Part shown: in pieces, positions 10,065 to 18,200 of the stretch
Layout of the letters: the number at the start of each line of letters is the position of its first letter
Position numbering within the stretch: position 1 is the stretch's first letter
Assembly: GCA_900660155.1 (NCBI GenBank)
Contig: CABFPE010000179.1
Span: 798,586-823,922 of the forward strand
Direction of reading: 5' to 3'
DNA length: 25,337 nucleotides
Source of the DNA: Hofstenia miamia
Lineage: Eukaryota > Xenacoelomorpha > Acoela > Hofsteniidae
Translations under genes and position numbers: made by a program
Notes under the pieces: generated by a model
Told to the model about the DNA's origin: nothing
Databases searched by the model: none
Seen by the model: only the letters and a program-made list of their open reading frames with translations

Positions 10065-10490
10065 TAATAACCGCACGTTCACGCATGACAAAATAGAACA
10101 TGTGGTACACTGGAAGTTAGGCGGCGGAAGTTTAATGAAATGAACATGGGTAATAGAAAATCATAGAGAATGAAAACATGAAGAAGCCAGATATCGTAGT
10201 GTTAGATGGAGTGTGAACAGTGAAATACATTACAAAGCCATTTGATAAAAACTTTGAAGGATAAGTATAAAGTGTTTGAAGAAGAAATGGAGAGATTGAG
10301 GAATTTAAGGAAAGTGGAGGTAGTGAGGATTTTCAATTGTAGGTGGCGCTCTAAAAAATGCAGAAGAGGTACGTGGAGAAGTTAAGAGAAACAATCCCGA
10401 ATTACTTTGTTGACGATGACGAGGTGAGGTAGTTTAAAAGGCGGTATTGTTACGCAAAGCCAGAATGTTAAATAGAGCTATCTGACTTCC
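10065..10490 (+). pseudogene. 3' end of a decayed LINE with restriction-like endonuclease
   Basis: Three short blocks in different frames follow the order seen in the C-terminal region of R2/NeSL/Hero-type non-LTR retrotransposons, whose restriction-like endonuclease nicks the target. HDKIEHVVHWKL at 10084-10119 is the His-containing entry helix (compare RHD.V..VIHWKL). KKPDIVVLDG at 10181-10210 is the PD of the PD-(D/E)xK core. PFDKNFEG lies at 10238-10261, where the family has VP.DRN. FEEEMERLRNLRKVEVVRIF follows at 10275, then VGALKNAEEV at 10339, matching the VVVGALG region. The blocks are offset by at least three frameshifts, with stops at 10213 and elsewhere. No reverse-transcriptase domain survives upstream. 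It is a separate lineage from the CR1/L2-like remnant at 3005-3960. Confidence 0.72.
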
Positions 10491-12384
10491 TGAAAACAGA
10501 TGAGATTTTCTACTTAAGGGTCATACCATCATCAAGTTGTGAGTACACAAGAAATAATAGAAATTGAATTTTACTGATGAAATTTATGGGAACCCTGTTT
10601 AGTGGATAGCAGTATTTGGCATATGGTATATATAGTAACGCTATCCCTATAATCGACAAAAAACATCCCAAATCAGAAATTTTGCTACTCTTTCTTGTAG
10701 GTTTCCGCATAAATTTTTTAGTAATATTGTATTTCTCGGTATTTCGTTTTCAAGATTAGAATGATAGATGGAAATTGGGTGATCTAACCGTTCGATTGGT
10801 TAATTTCTTTCACATATAATTTCCTAACATACAGAAAATTGATGTTTCTGATAATTATTTTTTGTTTAGCATTTTTGGTTGTCGACACTCTTCTTTGTAA
10901 AGGTTTCGGAATTCCAACGAACGAGGAGGAGCCTGTCAGACTTTTTAAACCCTCTAGATTTTTTTAAAAAATATGCAATCTATGGCATCAAATATTTAAC
11001 AATCAAGGGATTCAGCTTTCGCAAAACATTTCCTTATGAGAGTATTTTTATTGTTAATTCGAATTTCCAAAAATTGTATAAAATATATATTTCATTGATA
11101 TAGTTTGCAATTGCTCAAAGAGTGTATTAATTTTTTTATAAAGCACATTCATTATAATAATAGTGAAAAAATAGTTTTTTTAACAAACTAGACTGAAAAA
11201 TTAGTCAAAAGCAACTTATTGATAAAAACTACAATCCACAAACTAAGTAAAAAACTATTTACAAAATAATACTAAATATGTATAATATTATGATTTTCGA
11301 GCGCTATAAAAATGTTCAAAGGAGTGTAGTGCATTATTGTCACTTAGTATTCATTACCTGCAATTTTTTTCTGAATTTCTTTGTTTTTTTTCAATTTGAA
11401 TTTCGTGATTTAAATTATTCCCTATTCTAGCTATTATGTTTATCCAAGCATAACATTTGTTTAAAACGTTCATTTAGTTTAAAATATTGTTTTAAAAACG
11501 ATTTAATCTCTATTTAAATAATATTGATAAGATGCATTTGAATTTCGTATAAATAACAACAATAAAATTTATGCAGATCACATGCACAAATTTGTTTTTT
11601 TTAAAAACTAGGCTTAGCCCTTTTCGTAAGCCCCAAATATGTTGTAATCCAAATGAGAGACACAATCTGTTTTTCATGAAAATACTGACGGCTTTCTCTG
11701 ATCTACAAATCAATTTTTACATTATACCAAGCTTTTCTCTAATGGGTATTTCTCTACTGCCAATTACAATTTATACATTGCAATATCAAATTTTTCAAAA
11801 TTCGACCCAAACCCAGACTATAAAAAAAATCAAAAGGGTGACCCAACTTCAAGTGAAAATCAAATCTTTTGTCACACGCGCTGTCCCACTGTTTATGCTT
11901 AGTTTGTTTCTTGAAATTCAAATTGTTGAGCTGTAATATATCGATGTAAAATGAAAATTATGAGTTTGTCTTATTTTATCATTTTCACGAACCAGAATGG
12001 TGTTTAAAATGTTAAATTTGTATGATTTCCTAAAAATATTATTTAGCGGAAAAGTTTTTGTTAAGGCAAGAGAATAACACATGTTCTGTACATTGTATTG
12101 GATATGATAAGTTTAATTGGACGTTGACAGAGAAGGGATTTGTTTAAATGTCATTAATTCGCGAGAGCTCTGTGTATAGAGCTGATTTTAAACAATGAAT
12201 CAAATTATGGAATGGGATTAAGTGATTTCACTTGGTATTGTCCGTTTCATTTGACGACAGTTCTGTCAACGCATTCCTGTTTATTTGTGTTTCTCTCGGC
12301 CAGTTCGCAATTTAAAGGTAGAGCTTTTTCTCCTTCCCCGTAAAAATTAATTTTCTCAACCTTTTTTTGCACTTGTATTTTTAT
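10491..12384. other. AT-rich non-coding DNA
   Basis: The longest ORFs, at 10879-11103 and 11571-11936 (plus, 121 codons) and 11510-11713 (minus), overlap each other or show no domain, and their composition is that of the background. I do not recognise them and treat them as chance ORFs. No repeat end was found. Confidence 0.45.
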
Positions 12385-12453
12385 TTTTCTTATTGTTATT
12401 ATTATTTTTATTATTATTATTTTTTATTATTATTATTTTTATTTTATTATTAT
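12385..12453. repeat. ATT-rich microsatellite
   Basis: Imperfect (ATT)n/(TTTATT)n tract immediately left of the 793-bp hAT element. The left target duplication ATTATTAT is part of this tract, so the repeat may predate the insertion or have grown from the duplication. Confidence 0.9.
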
Positions 12454-13246
12454 GAGAGGTGCTGAGTATGGCATTGTATCATACCATTATGTACCACATT
12501 ATGAATAGGGCAGCCACTTTCTAGACCTAAAAATTGCATTTATAGACCTAACGATATGACCTAAAAATCCAATTTCTAGACCTGAAAACTAGACCTAAAA
12601 AAGCAGATTTTGGCTCAAATTTTTATTTATCTAGATTGTTATTTACATAACAGAGCATATAATTTGCAATGTTTTCATCTAGAAAAATTCTATCATCAGA
12701 CAGCAAATTTTTTTACTTGCTGAAGGATCGTTGCACTTCGCCACTTGATGGCTGGCACCTGCTAAGTATTTGATAATCCGCAAGGGAAAGGTTGCCATCT
12801 CTTAGCTGGCGACAGCAATGTAATGAAAGAATAATGAATTAATGATCATTAATCTCGAGGTATTGTAGATTGCCATACCACTTACTGATTTAATTCATGC
12901 CATATCCAGCTTCACCTGTGAATTTTGACAAAATATTACCTATAAAACGAATTTTGACGAAATATGACCTATAAGACTTTATAGACTTTATAGNCAGTTT
13001 CAGTATAAGAAATACCAAAGATGAAGGTGTTTTCCATTTTTAATGCTTTTGCGCCAAACAAAGATTTTTGTATTGGAAAACAGACAAAAAATAATTGGTA
13101 TATTTTAAAATTTGTTTCTGAATGTTTCAGAATCGTTTTGCGACCTAGCAAAATGCTTATGCCTTGTGATATTAGTACAATTTCATATTATACAAAAATG
13201 GTTGTCTTTTAATTGCAATATGTCCATACCATAAACGACACCCCTG
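12454..13246 (-). mobile_element. 793-bp hAT element with transposase remnant
   Basis: The left end GAGAGGTGCTGAGTATGG and the right end CAGGGGTGTCGTTTATGG (reverse-complemented) are recognisably the same repeat. Both sides are flanked by ATTATTAT (12446-12453 and 13247-13254). This is the 8-bp duplication expected of hAT elements, although the left copy lies in an ATT microsatellite, which weakens it somewhat. Subterminal repeats are plentiful: TAGACCT words at 12520-12600, and two tandem copies of GAATTTTGAC(A/G)AAATAT near 12919 and 12950. The body carries the end of a hAT transposase on the minus strand. At 793 bp it is an internally deleted, non-autonomous relic. The N at 12994 lies inside it. 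Confidence 0.8.
12623..12828 (-). pseudogene. hAT transposase C-terminal dimerisation domain, decayed
   Basis: In one minus-strand frame, 12828 down to 12623, the translation includes QLRDGNLSLADYQILSR, then PSSGEVQRSFSK, then after one in-frame stop (12713-12715) KNLLSDDRIFLDENIANYM. This is the conserved C-terminal hATC dimerisation motif: the S-G-E-V-x-R-S-F-S core corresponds to SVERSFS, followed by the spaced hydrophobics and the Arg of the last helices. The natural stop is at 12623-12625. Apart from the single stop the domain is intact. The RNase H catalytic region is not present; the element body upstream has been deleted or has decayed. Confidence 0.85.
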
Positions 13247-13254
13247 ATTATTAT

Positions 13255-13354
13255 ATTAATTTTAAGTTTTTATTTTTCGTTAATTAATCTCAGATTGATA
13301 AACAATAAAAAACACAGCTATACAACGTTGTTGTTTTGAAAATACATGATAAAC
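13255..13354. other. Spacer between two hAT elements
   Basis: Only 100 bp separate the target duplications of the two hAT elements. Nothing is recognised inside. Confidence 0.5.
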
Positions 13355-13451
13355 CAGGCTTGTCCAGTGGGGTGGGGATCGGAGGGGCCTCATGGGAATC
13401 TCCACGGACCTCGTGGGATGGGGTGGAGATGAATGTTCGCACCATTGGTTA

Positions 13452-13745
13452 GGGAAGTGATCCAAATTCAATACGTTAACAAGTGAAAATGCAACCGTAA
13501 ACAACAATTCTAGCTTCAAATGTCTGCATACGCTTAATAAATTGATTTGCATAGATATATTTGAAAAAATGTGCAGAACCTAAATGTGTCAAAGTTATTT
13601 GTAATAACATTTGCGGAAAAAACAATCCCTTTAACGTAAACTTCAGCTTTAGCAAATTTATTTTGAGTGTAAGTTAACGATTTGGTTTACGGTCATGTTA
13701 ACGTAAAACACCATTTGTTAACGTATTGAATTTGAATCACTTCCC
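13452..13745. mobile_element. PIF/Harbinger-like MITE with TTA duplication
   Basis: A 294-bp element whose 29-bp terminal repeats (13452-13480 and 13717-13745) differ at one position. They begin GGGAAGTGAT and end AATACGTTAAC, and weaker inverted similarity continues inward (TTAACAA, ACCGTAAAC). Both ends are flanked by TTA (13449-13451 and 13746-13748), the 3-bp TWA duplication of PIF/Harbinger transposons. The interior is non-coding. It sits inside the larger hAT element, 97 bp from its left end. Confidence 0.88.
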
Positions 13746-14587
13746 TTAGTGGACATTGATGGGGCAAGCATTTTAACTTTACATTCTATTATGCCATAAA
13801 TTTAAGGTGTTGAAAAAGATCCAGAGAGGACCAGAACCCTCTCGCAATGAATAAACCATTTTCAAGAATTTAGATAATTCTGTTATAACTTGTTACCCGG
13901 CAAATTCACATCATTATAACACCTTGTTCTGGTACTAGCAGTTCGCTGTATTAAACTTATGTTGGGAGTTGGTATAATTTTGATTATTTTAGCGGCTGAT
14001 ACAGTTAGTAGCAGTAAACCAGACAAGCTCATACCGTGTCATGTGCACAGCACGCAACCCTGGTTGAACGCGTTTATAAGCCTGCTATTGCAAAGTGGTC
14101 AAAATGGTTGCTAGACAAAAGCTGTGGAACATGACATTAGATTACCAGTGCTTACGGCCACGAGAAACATAGTTTCTTTGCAGCCTTAATAATGGCTGCA
14201 TAGGTTAGGTGATACATGTAGTTAGTTATTACATTTAGTTCATGTACCTAAAACATGTTTTTTATTGCAGTTTGAATTAAGCTGAGATGACAAATTACAT
14301 AAAAAGAATAAAAGGTTAGCATTAGGATCATGTTTCAGATGGAAGTTTGGAGTGGTATTGCGATATGATTATTTATGCATACGTTTAACCAAATGATTCT
14401 GATGATATGGTAAAAATATGCTAATATAATGCAACTGTAAGCAGGGATGGAAAAATTTATTACTGAATTCATGGAATTTTTTGGAAATCATTTTTGTTCT
14501 AGTTTAGTTACTGTAATTTTACAGTACTCAAATGTGAAAGCCCAATTTTAAGGATTGTTCAAAAGCTGATGAACAAGATGCAATACG

Positions 14588-14773
14588 AAGAAAATCATCG
14601 AATTTAATTCATTATGCAAATTCCCCGTTCTAAGTAAAATTGTCAAGTGTGGTCGAGCAATACCAGTGTCGTCAGCAATCATTGAACGACTCCTTAGCAT
14701 TGGTGGGTTAATCCTCAGTAACAAAACGAAAGTTGCTTCTCCCGCAACAAAGTTAAATGCTGTTTGTATTTAA
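14588..14773 (+). pseudogene. hAT transposase C-terminal fragment
   Basis: One plus-strand frame from about 14603 reads IEFNSLCKFPVLSKIVK, then AIPVSSAIIERLLSIGGLI and LSNKTKVASPATKLNAVCI, ending at a TAA (14771-14773). The pattern (A)IP-SSA--ERLLS--G-I, then a basic stretch and a final helix, is the hATC dimerisation domain of hAT/ZBED-type transposases, where the family has IPATSA..ERVFS..G. It differs clearly from the remnant at 12623-12828, so the two hAT elements belong to different families. No catalytic domain is visible upstream; the gene is a relic. Confidence 0.82.
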
Positions 14774-14951
14774 GGTATTCCCTAAACTGCCGAAAATCTA
14801 TTAGCAAGTTAGTAAAAAACGATTTTATTGAAAGTGAAAGTACTGGAATCTTGCTGATTTCTCAGAAAACAGTGATCGTAAATAAAATGTGTGTGGTTAT
14901 TGATTTGCAAACTATAATTGCATTATTTTTTTTCTTTTGTTTATTATCTGT

Positions 14952-14969
14952 TATATATATATATATATA
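14952..14969. repeat. (TA)n run at the 5' junction of the Penelope-like element
   Basis: An uninterrupted TA run directly before the first residues that match Penelope-like proteins. A similar run lies directly after the element at 15723. Confidence 0.9.
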
Positions 14970-15607
14970 AAATCAATACCATTTCATGCTTAATCAATAG
15001 AATATTTGAATCATGCTCTAATTATAAAAGTTTAACAGAAAGTTTGGATAAAATAACAGAGGATCTTAAAAATAATGGCTATCCACAAAAATTAATTCGT
15101 AAGATCATTGATAGAAAATTTTCATCCAAGAAACAACCATTAAATGCTACAAATAACCAAGAAAAAACAAATATATACTGGAAGTTACCATTCATAAGAA
15201 CACGAGAAGAACAACTGAAGACAACCATAAGAACATATAACAAAGAATTACAAGTTTCGAAAATTTGTCCAGTATTTTATGCAAAGAAAACCATGCAGAT
15301 GTTCCTTAATAAAGATCACGTACCGATTTCCCTGTCTTCTAATGTCGTTTATTCATACGACTGTGATGAATGTTCAAGTTCATACATTGGCGAGACTAGA
15401 AGACATTTAGAAACTCGGGCAAAAGAACATATAAGAGGGCATCTACAATCAGAAATATATATTCATGGATGTGTACCTAGGCTAAAATTTTTTAACATAC
15501 TAGTAAAACATCGTGAAACTAAGATAGCAGAAGCCATATGTATTAAATCAACCAAGAAAACGTTAATAAATAAACAAAGACATCCATCAAATTTAAACAT
15601 TTACTAA
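14970..15607 (+). CDS. Penelope-like element: linker and GIY-YIG endonuclease, 5'-truncated
   Basis: The frame is open from 14918 to the TAA at 15605; residue numbers here count from the ATG at 14918. The first 17 residues are translated flank and TA repeat and are not part of the family. Family-like sequence begins at about residue 18 (KINTISCLINRIF), continues through NGYPQKLIRKI (53-63) and NIYWKLPFIRTREEQLK (85-101), and enters the GIY-YIG domain at about 143. There VVY (143-145) stands for GIY, CDEC (149-152) is the extra metal-type CxxC of animal Penelope nucleases, SYIG (155-158) is the YIG strand, RRHLETRAKEH (161-171) carries the catalytic Arg and His, and E205 (AEAICI) is the likely metal-binding Glu. 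In the family this nuclease nicks DNA to prime reverse transcription. Here all nuclease landmarks are kept and no stop intervenes, so the insertion is fairly young, but without the RT domain it cannot be autonomous. Confidence 0.85.
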
Positions 15608-15654
15608 AGATCAAAAACATTTAAAGAAAAAGTTCGGGAACATTGCTACAAATG

Positions 15655-15689
15655 CTTGAAGATGACAACAATGTTTGTCGAAACATGTC
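15655..15689 (+). ncRNA. Hammerhead-ribozyme-like fold at the Penelope 3' end
   Basis: The order TTGAAGA (15656-15662), stem GACAA (15664-15668) with TTGTC (15675-15679), GAAAC (15680-15684), then ATGTC resembles the hammerhead core CUGANGA, stem II, GAAA, stem III, GUC. Penelope-like elements are known to carry hammerhead motifs. Two departures argue against full activity: the first core C is U, and an extra U lies between the core and stem II. TGC before the core can pair with GCG after the GUC as a short stem I. Confidence 0.4.
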
Positions 15690-15700
15690 GCGATAAAAGC

Positions 15701-15706
15701 AATAAA
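15701..15706 (+). terminator. AATAAA polyadenylation signal of the Penelope-like element
   Basis: AATAAA lies about 15 bases before the A-rich end of the element and about 95 bases after the stop codon, the expected place for the 3' end of the retroelement transcript. Confidence 0.6.
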
Positions 15707-15722
15707 AGTTTTCATAAAAAAA

Positions 15723-15738
15723 ATATATATATATATAT
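15723..15738. repeat. (AT)n run at the 3' junction of the Penelope-like element
   Basis: A TA/AT run directly after the A-rich 3' end, mirroring the run before the 5' end. Together they suggest insertion into a TA microsatellite. Confidence 0.88.
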
Positions 15739-16000
15739 GTATATGTACATATATGAAATTACATAAATTTGGCAAAAACAATAAGCAAAATTGCTAGTAA
15801 ATATGTACACATATGTCTGCATTTTAGTGTCGTGAGGATCAGTGGAGCCCTATTGGACAAGCCTGTGGTAAACGCTATGTGCTTGTTTGAAATATAAGAT
15901 TATTTTTAATTCAATTACACAATGCGATGAATCTATTTTTGATTTATTTATTTCCCCAATCAATTTTTCTTTCATTCGTTCAATTTTGCGCCACTCCCAG

Positions 16001-16040
16001 ACGAAGAGCTTCCGCCGAAGAGTTTGTCCATGCTCTTCGT
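16001..16040. repeat. GC-richer inverted repeat
   Basis: ACGAAGAGC (16001-16009) and GCTCTTCGT (16032-16040) are exact inverted copies, with a third GAAGAG between them. The block is clearly richer in G+C than its flanks. On the minus strand it includes a 19-codon ORF starting MDKLFGGSSSSGSG, which has coding-like composition but no identified relative. Function unknown. Confidence 0.45.
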
Positions 16041-16619
16041 AAATCCTTTTGATTCATAGTTTTCTTTACTTTAGTTAAATCTAGCTACTTTCAATAACTA
16101 GACGTTTTTATATGAGACATGTTCCAATTTTTCTCTAGTACACGTAATTTTTTGATCGCATTAACGTATTTTAATCTGAGGAGGACCGATTAACTGGTTC
16201 ACATATGTATTATAAATATAATTGACTTTTCAATATTGTTGGTTTTTTTCAAATTTATGACCGATATCTTAACAAAATAATGTACCAACTCGTTCCGCTG
16301 TAAGAAACCCATTTTAATGAACAAAATCAGTATTCTGCTTTGATGTTAACCGAAGCATCGAAATTGCGGGAAATGAAATTTTAATTGGGACTTTGAATTT
16401 TCACTTAAATTTGATGGTTAAGCGAATAACATGATTGTACTGATCACTCTTAATTGTAAAATTCAAGGCATTACAGAAATGGATGCAGATCTCGAAAATG
16501 GTCCTAACTCCGCTTTGCAAGTGCGATTTTTAGGGCTATCCCACCCTCATCAGTACTTCATATTTTTATATTGCGCAATTTCTAAGTAATAGTAAAAAGT
16601 ATTGGTACTTTTGCGTTAC

Positions 16620-16735
16620 CTCCCCCATCAACCCAAATAATTGGAAAAATTACCCAAACCCTATTCGAAAACATTCCTTAACCTTAAACGAAACTCTGCC
16701 CTAACCCTTATCTTACCCCAAACCATAAACATGAA
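16620..16735. repeat. C/A-rich tract with CCCTAA-like words
   Basis: The strand bias toward C and A is strong, and degenerate telomere-like words occur (CCTTAACC, CCCTAACCCTTA, AACCATAAAC). No perfect (CCCTAA)n array is present. It may be a worn interstitial telomere-like repeat or simply the biased interior of an unidentified MITE; the element at 22365 has similar words on the other strand. Confidence 0.4.
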
Positions 16736-17843
16736 ATTATACTATATTCTTCATCATGACAGAGCCGACTCAATGGAAGCAAATTCATTTAGAATTATGT
16801 AACACAAAATTACCAAAGTATTTTTGACTTTCATTTCTATTATCTTGCAGTAATATGTGGGAAAGATTTTACTTTTTGGCTATTTAGACAATAAAAATGC
16901 ATTTCCGGCCATGTAAAAAGTTTGGTTTTCTCATTTAACTTTATCATTTCAATTAAAATTTAGTCGTTATTGTGTGTTTTCTAAAAAAGTGATAATGTAC
17001 ATCGAGTAATTTTGGTTGAAAATTGAAGATTACTTAAGCTCTAGTCAACTAGATTCGCTCTTAATGTCGAATATTGATTGCATACATTTTACATTTTGCA
17101 GACATTATTCAAATCATGCAGAACTGTTTCTCTTATTAATTTCTGTAAATAATGCATATCCTCCAGAGGAATGGCCATTATTTTGCCTCGTGTAACTTTG
17201 TTGTTTGGCCATGCTACCATTTGTAATAATAAACAGCTGTTAAACTTGTTCATTGCTTATCTCACAAATCCACTATTCTATTTGTTTAACCACCAATCAG
17301 CAAGAATTATTTAGGATTGTAACAGTTTTTATGCCCTCTAGCGTTCCAAAACCATTGCAACGTTAATAAAAAGAATTTTATTAGAAAGCACTTGTGTTGG
17401 ACAAAGTTATTTGGGCAATAACTTAAAAATAATACTTTTCCTATCCACCCCTCCTTATCCACCGATTTCAAGATTCGCTTAAGTGATATTCTGTGAGGGG
17501 TAACATCTGACATTTGTTTTGAAAGCGGGTTTGATAATAGAATTTATCAAATAGCATTTTCATTATTTACTATTTTAAATATTGTCTACTATTTTAGACA
17601 AAAACATTTTTACTAGTTGAATAATAGTTCTAGGGGTATTTCGGGCTCGAATTTAAATTAACTTGCTGATTGGTTAAAGAGAGTGAAATGAAATCATATA
17701 CAAAAGTTATTTCATAATGATAGCTATCAATAGAAAAGATATAATCGTTGCTCTTTTTATTGTATCGAGTTATAAACTAGTTATTCTGTAATGTCGCAAA
17801 TGTTACCTAATTAGTCATTTTAGTTTACTAATATCTTGTACCG
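16736..17843. other. AT-rich non-coding DNA, nothing recognised
   Basis: A 68-codon minus-strand ORF (17307-17513) has no recognisable domain. No repeat end or RNA gene was found. Confidence 0.45.
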
Positions 17844-18017
17844 ATGGAAGCGCAGAAGAATGGTGTACTTGCTGCTGAGAAATATGCGAAGCCAATAACT
17901 GTCTGATTATACGGTGGATTTGTGGTTATATTGGTGTATTATTACATGTGTTTTATATACAAAGTTCTTAGAAATATTGAATTAACCGTCAGCCTCATAT
18001 CACGTCTAATCATTTGA
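17844..18017 (+). CDS. Possible small membrane-protein ORF interrupted by TGA
   Basis: The ATG at 17844 opens 20 codons of protein-like composition (MEAQKNGVLAAEKYAKPITV), unusually rich in GCN and GAA/AAG for this window. A TGA (17904-17906) follows. The same frame then stays open for 36 more codons and encodes a hydrophobic stretch (LYGGFVVILVYYYMCFIYKV) that would make one membrane span. It could be a small pseudogene in which a Trp codon became TGA, a short peptide ORF, or chance. I do not recognise a family. Confidence 0.22.
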
Positions 18018-18074
18018 CGTGAGTGAAGCGGTTCGCCCGCTGACACATTGTATACATATAGTTAGATTTAACAC

Positions 18075-18200
18075 ATGCTCATTCTAAACAATTTTCTTCT
18101 GATTTACTGGGTTCTCACGCTTGTGCTTTCTTCAGCTGCCAATACCTGTACTAATTATCTCTGCTCTACCAGTTTAAAACTAACAGAGAATATTGAATGA
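18075..18200 (+). CDS. Possible small secreted-peptide ORF or signal-peptide exon
   Basis: A 41-codon ORF beginning MLILNNFLLIYWVLTLVLSS, followed by AANTCTNYLC. It has a textbook signal-peptide shape: short polar N-terminus, a core of about 13 hydrophobic residues, and small residues (SSAA) for signal peptidase cleavage. Two Cys follow. The remaining tail is only about 20 residues, so it would be either a tiny secreted peptide or the first coding exon of a spliced gene. No companion exon or convincing promoter was found. Confidence 0.25.
   Translation: MLILNNFLLIYWVLTLVLSSAANTCTNYLCSTSLKLTENIE

Larger units (their letters stand above)
14970..15722 (+). mobile_element. 5'-truncated Penelope-like retroelement
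   Basis: About 750 bp of a Penelope-like element, bounded on both sides by TA runs. It holds the end of the reading frame (linker and GIY-YIG nuclease), a short 3' untranslated region with a hammerhead-like fold (15655-15689), an AATAAA (15701-15706) and a terminal A-rich stretch. The reverse transcriptase is missing, consistent with 5' truncation during target-primed synthesis. Any target duplication is hidden in the TA repeat. It inserted into the hAT element spanning 13355-15865. Confidence 0.85.
13355..15865 (+). mobile_element. 2.5-kb hAT element invaded by two later elements
   Basis: The left end CAGGCTTGTCCAGTGGGG and the right end CAGGCTTGTCCAATAGGG (reverse-complemented) share the first 12 bases and 16 of 18 overall. 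The flanks TGATAAAC (13347-13354) and TGGTAAAC (15866-15873) form an 8-bp duplication with one difference, as expected of an old hAT insertion. Inside on the plus strand is a hAT transposase C-terminus (about 14588-14773). A Harbinger-like MITE (13452-13745) and a Penelope-like element (14970-15722) interrupt it, so both arrived later. Without them the element is roughly 1.4-1.5 kb, so it also lost most of its transposase. Confidence 0.78.

Noticed and set aside
11571..11936. 121-codon plus-strand ORF as a host gene
   Set aside because: No domain, background composition, and opposed by an overlapping minus-strand ORF; ORFs of this length occur by chance in 25 kb.
14442..14460. CAGGGATGGAAAAATTTATT as a separate hAT left end
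   Set aside because: No matching right end or duplication was found, and the surrounding transposase fragment is already explained by the element with ends at 13355 and 15865.
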